64,000 nt of DNA from Propionispora vibrioides (GTDB lineage: Bacteria; Bacillota; Negativicutes; Propionisporales; Propionisporaceae). Positions 60,649-64,000 of this stretch are shown one piece after another. Every line of letters starts with the position of its first letter. Positions within the stretch are counted from its first letter, which is position 1. The notes below the pieces were generated by a model. The model worked only from the letters and a program-made list of their open reading frames with translations, did no database searches and was not told the origin of the DNA. The position numbers were made by a program, and so were the translations under genes. The DNA lies in contig NZ_FODY01000002.1 of NCBI RefSeq assembly GCF_900110485.1, forward strand, positions 228,230 to 292,229. Reading direction: 5' to 3'.

Positions 60649-61095
60649 ATGAAAAAAATTGTACTCTTCACGCTCCTATTCATTTTTTCCTGTAATCTTG
60701 TCAGCTTTGCCGCCGTAAGCGGCAGTAAGGCACGCCGGGCCACGCCGCCTTCGAAACCCCCTACAACCCAAAGTGCACCGGCGAACTCATCGACAAACAA
60801 TGATTACAAGCCTTCAACTCCGGCTAAAAATTTAAACGAAAAAGCGCCTGACGCCAAACAATCTGCCGCACCGGCAGTAACTCAACAATCCAATACCGGC
60901 GGATTCTTGCGCAATATGGGCATGTTCGGCAGCGGTATGCTGCTGGGTGGCATGCTGGGCAGCATGTTCGGCTTTGGTCCAACAGGCATGTTTGCCCAAC
61001 TAGTCGACATGATGATCACCATGCTGGTGTTTGCCGGTGTTCTTTTAATCGGTCGTACACTATGGAACAAGCTAAAGAGCAAGCGAAACATGTAA
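60649..61095 (+). CDS. Exported or membrane Gly/Met-rich protein under Mn2+ riboswitch control
   Basis: 148 residues, ATG two bases after the previous stop, with AAGGAGGAAT upstream. A signal peptide (MKKIVLFTLLFIFSCNLVSFAA) is followed by a Pro/Ser/Thr/Ala-rich disordered region (25-85), then a glycine- and methionine-rich hydrophobic segment (NMGMFGSGMLLGGMLGSMFG, about 88-107) and a second hydrophobic helix (VDMMITMLVFAGVLLIG). This GxxxG-type zone resembles the N-terminal part of Tim44-like/pore-forming proteins. Function unknown; not one of the usual riboswitch targets MntP, TerC or P-type ATPase. Confidence 0.78.
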   Translation: MKKIVLFTLLFIFSCNLVSFAAVSGSKARRATPPSKPPTTQSAPANSSTNNDYKPSTPAKNLNEKAPDAKQSAAPAVTQQSNTGGFLRNMGMFGSGMLLGGMLGSMFGFGPTGMFAQLVDMMITMLVFAGVLLIGRTLWNKLKSKRNM

Positions 61096-61115
61096 TTAGA
61101 ACTAAAGTCTCAAAC

Positions 61116-61162
61116 AAATACCAGGGAAGCTGCGAATATATTTCGCCTATTCCCTGGTATTT
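61116..61162 (+). terminator. Bidirectional terminator between the Mn operon and lrgB
   Basis: Stem AAATACCAGGGAA/TTCCCTGGTATTT with an internal loop, between convergent genes. Confidence 0.82.
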
Positions 61163-61176
61163 ATCATTTTCTCCGG

Positions 61177-61875
61177 CTAATGCACAAATTTTCGCAGCAA
61201 CTCATGACATAACGGGATAAATCCCGGAGCAATGAAGGCTGTAATAATCCCCATAAAAATCATGGCCAGACTGGAAATAGCTCCTTCCAGATGCCCTGCC
61301 TCATGAGCTTTTGAAGTTCCTATGCCATGCGCGGATATACCAAACATCATTCCAGTCGCGATGGAGTTTTTCCGGTTTAGGCATTTTTGAATAACCGAAG
61401 TCATAATCGTTCCTAAAAGGCCTGTTATAACTACAAATACGGCTGTCATTGCCGGATTTCCGCCTAGAATTTGAGAAACGCTAATTGCCAAGGGTGTAGT
61501 GATCGCCCGTAGAGCCAAGCTATCCACCATCGCTTCAGGCAAACCAACTGCTTCGGCAATCCCCATGGAGGTAACGATAGCCATAAGAGCACCGCCAACT
61601 ACACACAGCAATATTTCCGGTAAATATTTGATAATCATTTTACGATGTTTATACATCGGAACAGCCAATGCAACGGTCGCCGGCTGGAGCATCGCACTCA
61701 AGAAATGGCCGCCACTATCATAGCTTTCATAGGAAGCCCCAAAAATCTGCAAAATCACAATCAGTATGATCGGACAAATTAACACCGGAGATAACAGGAT
61801 ATTCGGGACCTGACGATAGAGTTTTTTTGCCAGTACATAAACAAACAAGGTAATACCCAGCCACATCAGCACCAT
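61177..61875 (-). CDS. lrgB: LrgB/CidB-family membrane protein
   Basis: 232 residues with 6-7 membrane helices. AVGLPEAMVDSLALRAITTPLA and GMMFGISAHGIGTSKAHEAG are LrgB-family blocks. With LrgA it forms a holin-like or pyruvate/short-acid transport system linked to murein hydrolase control in other Firmicutes. Start ATG at 61875 follows GGGAGG and the lrgA stop by one base. Second gene of the pair. Confidence 0.92.
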   Translation of the reverse strand: MVLMWLGITLFVYVLAKKLYRQVPNILLSPVLICPIILIVILQIFGASYESYDSGGHFLSAMLQPATVALAVPMYKHRKMIIKYLPEILLCVVGGALMAIVTSMGIAEAVGLPEAMVDSLALRAITTPLAISVSQILGGNPAMTAVFVVITGLLGTIMTSVIQKCLNRKNSIATGMMFGISAHGIGTSKAHEAGHLEGAISSLAMIFMGIITAFIAPGFIPLCHELLRKFVH

Positions 61876-61876
61876 A

Positions 61877-62239
61877 TTACTCTTCCTCCCGGTATTGGGC
61901 TAGCAAACCGGTCATCAGATGAATAAAAGCCAGCATGATAAGAGTACTGGCAACAATGACAGCAAGCAAACCGAAAGATTGACTCCAGAGTATATCCGAA
62001 AAGTTAATAATCCCCACAACGGAAGGAACAAAAAACAGCAATAACTCTGACACCAATAACGTCGCCCCTGCCTCAATCCAGGAAAGTGGCAGCCAGCCTA
62101 GTTTTAAAAATAAAAATACGATCAAAATACCAACGATACTTCCCGGTATTTTAATCGGAAGCAACAAGGCAAGTTGATTACCGACTACACTGACACCACA
62201 TAACAATAGCACTTGCAATAACACTTGAAAGTATTTCAA
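61877..62239 (-). CDS. lrgA: LrgA/CidA-family holin-like protein
   Basis: 120 residues from TTG at 62239, five bases behind GAGGTGG; an upstream ATG at 62260 would place that site inside the coding sequence. Four membrane helices; LLPIKIPGSIVGILIVFLFL and SELLLFFVPSVVGIINF are the LrgA signatures. It pairs with LrgB. No LytSR two-component genes are adjacent, so regulation differs from Staphylococcus. Confidence 0.9.
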   Translation of the reverse strand: MKYFQVLLQVLLLCGVSVVGNQLALLLPIKIPGSIVGILIVFLFLKLGWLPLSWIEAGATLLVSELLLFFVPSVVGIINFSDILWSQSFGLLAVIVASTLIMLAFIHLMTGLLAQYREEE

Positions 62240-62650
62240 AAGAACCACCTCGGGTATCATTCTATACCAATTCTTAAAAGATGTAAAATTACGAAATACT
62301 CTGTATATATTTGCAATTTGCAGGAAGAGATAAATTATGTAAAATATTCTGATTCGACAAAAAAGTACTTAATATCGCATTTTTTACTACATTTCCTCGA
62401 AAAACAGGACTTGGGTCCTGTGTCTTTTGTGCAAGCTCGCGACCATTGTCTGATTCTCTATTGGCTAAATCTATTTTAAAATGTAAAAAGATGTTAGATT
62501 TTCTAATGTTATAGCATATTTTGCATACATTGTACTTGCAGTTATACATACTGCTGCCATCAGGCATGAGTATTTTAATGGTTTATTATCAATCGGCAAA
62601 AAATAATAAAGATTAGTTAAAATAAAAATTTACTTTAGAGGGATAATAAT
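62240..62650. other. AT-rich upstream region of the sigma factor gene
   Basis: 411 bases. A small hairpin ACAGGAC-TTGG-GTCCTGT near 62402-62420 with GTCTTTTG after it may be a weak terminator. Open frames here overlap on both strands and look random. Confidence 0.5.
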
Positions 62651-63265
62651 ATGTTAACTCATTGTTTTGATAGTTCAGGTATGATTCTTGATGATGAATT
62701 TAATCGCTTGGTCCGGAAATTTAAGAAGTTAATTTACGCCCACGCGCACCGCTACTATCTCCCCGGCGGTGATGTTGACGATCTTTATCAATGGGGTTTA
62801 TTAGGTTTGTATAAAGCAGTATTGCGTTACGAAGAAAATGGAAAATATGATTTTGATGTTATCGCTATTATCAATATAAAAAATATGATGAAATCGGCAA
62901 TTAAAACAGCCAATCGCAATAAACACAAAGCAGCCAATACAGCTTGCTCATTGTACCACACTGGTGATGACGCAGTACCGGAAAACGGTATTAAGTTAGT
63001 AGACAGGCTTGTATTGGAAGAATACGTGGATGACCCGTTGGATTTAGTAACTGATAAAGAAGCAGTGTCCAAAATTATGAACTATATTGATACTCATTTA
63101 TCCTATAATGAACGGACTATCTTTAAACTCTATATTACCGGCTACAAACAAAGACATATTTCACAAGAACTAAACTTTGACCCTAAAGTTGTCGATAACG
63201 CTATTCAACGGGCCAGAAAAAAATTATGCAAGCACTTGCAAGTGCTGCAAAGCCACTCCATGTAA
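62651..63265 (+). CDS. SigH-like (sigma-30/Spo0H-type) RNA polymerase sigma factor
   Basis: 204 residues. LDDEFNRLVRKFKKLIYAHA and DLYQWGLLGLYKAVLRYEE correspond to regions 2.1-2.2 (core binding); RNKHKAANTACSLYHT resembles the linker seen in SigH; YNERTIFKLYITGYKQRHIS with VVDNAIQRARKKLC is the region 4 helix-turn-helix. SigH-type factors direct stationary-phase and early sporulation genes. This may be a paralogue rather than the sporulation SigH itself, since there is no rpmG/secE neighbour. AGAGGG precedes the ATG; a strong terminator follows. Confidence 0.85.
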   Translation: MLTHCFDSSGMILDDEFNRLVRKFKKLIYAHAHRYYLPGGDVDDLYQWGLLGLYKAVLRYEENGKYDFDVIAIINIKNMMKSAIKTANRNKHKAANTACSLYHTGDDAVPENGIKLVDRLVLEEYVDDPLDLVTDKEAVSKIMNYIDTHLSYNERTIFKLYITGYKQRHISQELNFDPKVVDNAIQRARKKLCKHLQVLQSHSM

Positions 63266-63281
63266 ATTAGACTCTTTCTAA

Positions 63282-63339
63282 AATAAATAAAAGGGAACGT
63301 CCCAAATTACAGACTTTGAGACATTCCCTTTTATTTATT
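63282..63339 (+). terminator. Terminator of the sigma factor gene
   Basis: Arms AATAAATAAAAGGGAA and TTCCCTTTTATTTATT with further pairing GTC/GAC inside. Confidence 0.82.
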
Positions 63340-63501
63340 ATTTTTTTACGCGCAAGTTCTGTCGTTATATGACACATTATTATGATGCGATCTCTGGATC
63401 GTTTTATCTTTTATAAGCTAAGCTACCTCAAATCATCCTATTTTTCTTTTGCCATTGCTGCAAAAGAAACAAAAAACCTAGGCCGGACACTCCAAAAGAC
63501 T

Positions 63502-63602
63502 TGCCCGGAGGGGCAGCTTCCTAAAATCCGAAACTTGCTTCGCTCGGACAGATACCCAAAGGGCACAGGCGGATTTCTTAACGGAAACTACCCCTCCGGG
63601 CA
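63502..63602. repeat. About 100-bp structured imperfect inverted repeat
   Basis: Outer arms TGCCCGGAGGGG (63502-63513) and CCCCTCCGGGCA (63591-63602), then TTCC/GGAA, then AAATCCG (63524-63530)/CGGATTT (63570-63576), with a further internal CGAAACTTGCTTCG hairpin. This nested pairing suggests a dispersed repeat or a structured RNA. Confidence 0.6.
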
Positions 63603-63873
63603 TCCTGCGGACCGCCTTTTTCCGTAACGGCCACTGGGAACGGCTCAATTGAACAGTCTGTGACAGATAAATAAAATTACTCATAGATGAGTATTAAAAG
63701 GTGCTGTACGCACTACTACTATCCGGTTATGGTTGTCTTAACATAAGCGTAAGTCAGCAATAGCGCTCCCGCATTGGTATGATACGACCCTAGCCGGCCC
63801 ACTTTGATATAAGTATCCCACATCGATTCTTGCGAGGACTTAACGCTCAGCCAACCAATTTATCCTTACACAA

Positions 63874-63900
63874 CAAAAAAACACTCACCAAGGTGAGTGT
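63874..63900 (-). terminator. Terminator of a minus-strand transcript entering from the right
   Basis: Minus-strand ACACTCACC/GGTGAGTGT stem followed by TTTTTTT. The gene it ends must lie beyond or at the right window edge. Confidence 0.75.
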
Positions 63901-64000
63901 CTTTCTCTTAACCAGCAACTATCTATCCTCCCGGGCCGTTTCCAACCAAGTCTTCCGTTTAAACCGGCAGGCACTGACTTATTCCATTTTCGTTACTAAA

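Larger units (their letters stand above)
63266..64000. other. Gene-free right end with terminators and a structured foldback
   Basis: 735 bases. Contents: sigma factor terminator (63282-63339), large imperfect foldback (63502-63602), and a minus-strand terminator at 63874-63900. Open frames on the two strands between 63382 and 63684 follow the foldback and are not credible. Confidence 0.6.

Noticed and set aside
62289..62567. 92-codon minus frame upstream of the sigma factor
   Set aside because: No ribosome site, random-like composition, overlaps another frame on the opposite strand.
63382..63684. Opposing frames of 81 and 68 codons
   Set aside because: Both follow the sequence of the structured foldback; neither has a ribosome site.

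Overview
The window reads as a chromosomal stretch of a diderm Firmicute, most likely class Negativicutes and a Sporomusaceae-like organism (inference). Support: strong AGGAGG-type ribosome binding sites, frequent TTG and GTG starts, sigma-A promoters and U-tract terminators are typical of Firmicutes, while a complete AcrAB/MexAB-type RND pump implies an outer membrane. ATP-dependent 2-hydroxyacyl-CoA-dehydratase-type iron-sulfur chemistry and a SigH-like sigma factor fit an anaerobic lifestyle. There is no prophage, CRISPR array, integrase or transposase. Gene content is metabolic and regulatory, and most genes are on the minus strand.

Layout. 1-3.7 kb: minus operon of a membrane-anchored unknown, a CofE-like ligase, a HgdB/double-cubane-type iron-sulfur protein, its ATP-driven activase and a HyuA-like ATPase cut by the left edge. 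3.9-8.5 kb: MITE-like repeat, thioesterase, two small proteins, a candidate small RNA, a divergent DapB-like reductase and a phosphohexomutase. 8.7-14.7 kb: RND pump divergent from a DHA2-type MFS pump, with three related palindromes between them. 14.9-20 kb: galactitol-type PTS (IIC, IIB, IIA) with a LevR-type sigma-54 activator in the same operon, preceded by a sigma-54 promoter and three 20-bp iterons. 20.5-25.6 kb: proC, an aldolase/triosephosphate-isomerase-like/YjbQ operon and a secreted 5'-nucleotidase. 25.9-28 kb: GNAT enzyme, BI-1 and DUF805 membrane proteins. 28-34.4 kb: complete L-rhamnose catabolic operon with a divergent DeoR regulator. 35-37.4 kb: tRNA-Arg, then the niacin pair niaP and niaR. 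37.5-42.7 kb: ROK regulator, then a pentose/hexulose-phosphate operon (rpe, rpiB, alsE-like, fsa-like) with a divergent GntR regulator. 43-48.8 kb: AsnC/LysE pair, three tRNAs, M29 aminopeptidase, spermidine synthase and small unknown genes. 49-52.7 kb: ilvBH, carbonic anhydrase, HIT/GalT-like protein. 53.3-57 kb: mglBAC sugar ABC transporter. 57.5-62.2 kb: HAD phosphatase, thiol peroxidase, PdxY kinase, a manganese (yybP-ykoY) riboswitch ahead of two unknown genes, and lrgAB. 62.6-64 kb: SigH-like sigma factor and a structured, gene-free right end.

Several loci serve sugar uptake and the feeding of phosphorylated sugars into central metabolism (PTS, rha, rpe/rpiB/alsE/fsa, mgl, aldolase/TIM-like), each apparently with its own regulator or operator. 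The observations most worth following are the Mn riboswitch controlling an uncharacterised exported protein, the iron-sulfur cluster at the left edge, the self-contained sigma-54 PTS operon with phased iterons, the TIR-bounded repeat family, and the foldback at the right end. Functions are assigned from visible motifs and remembered family features; no database search was run.
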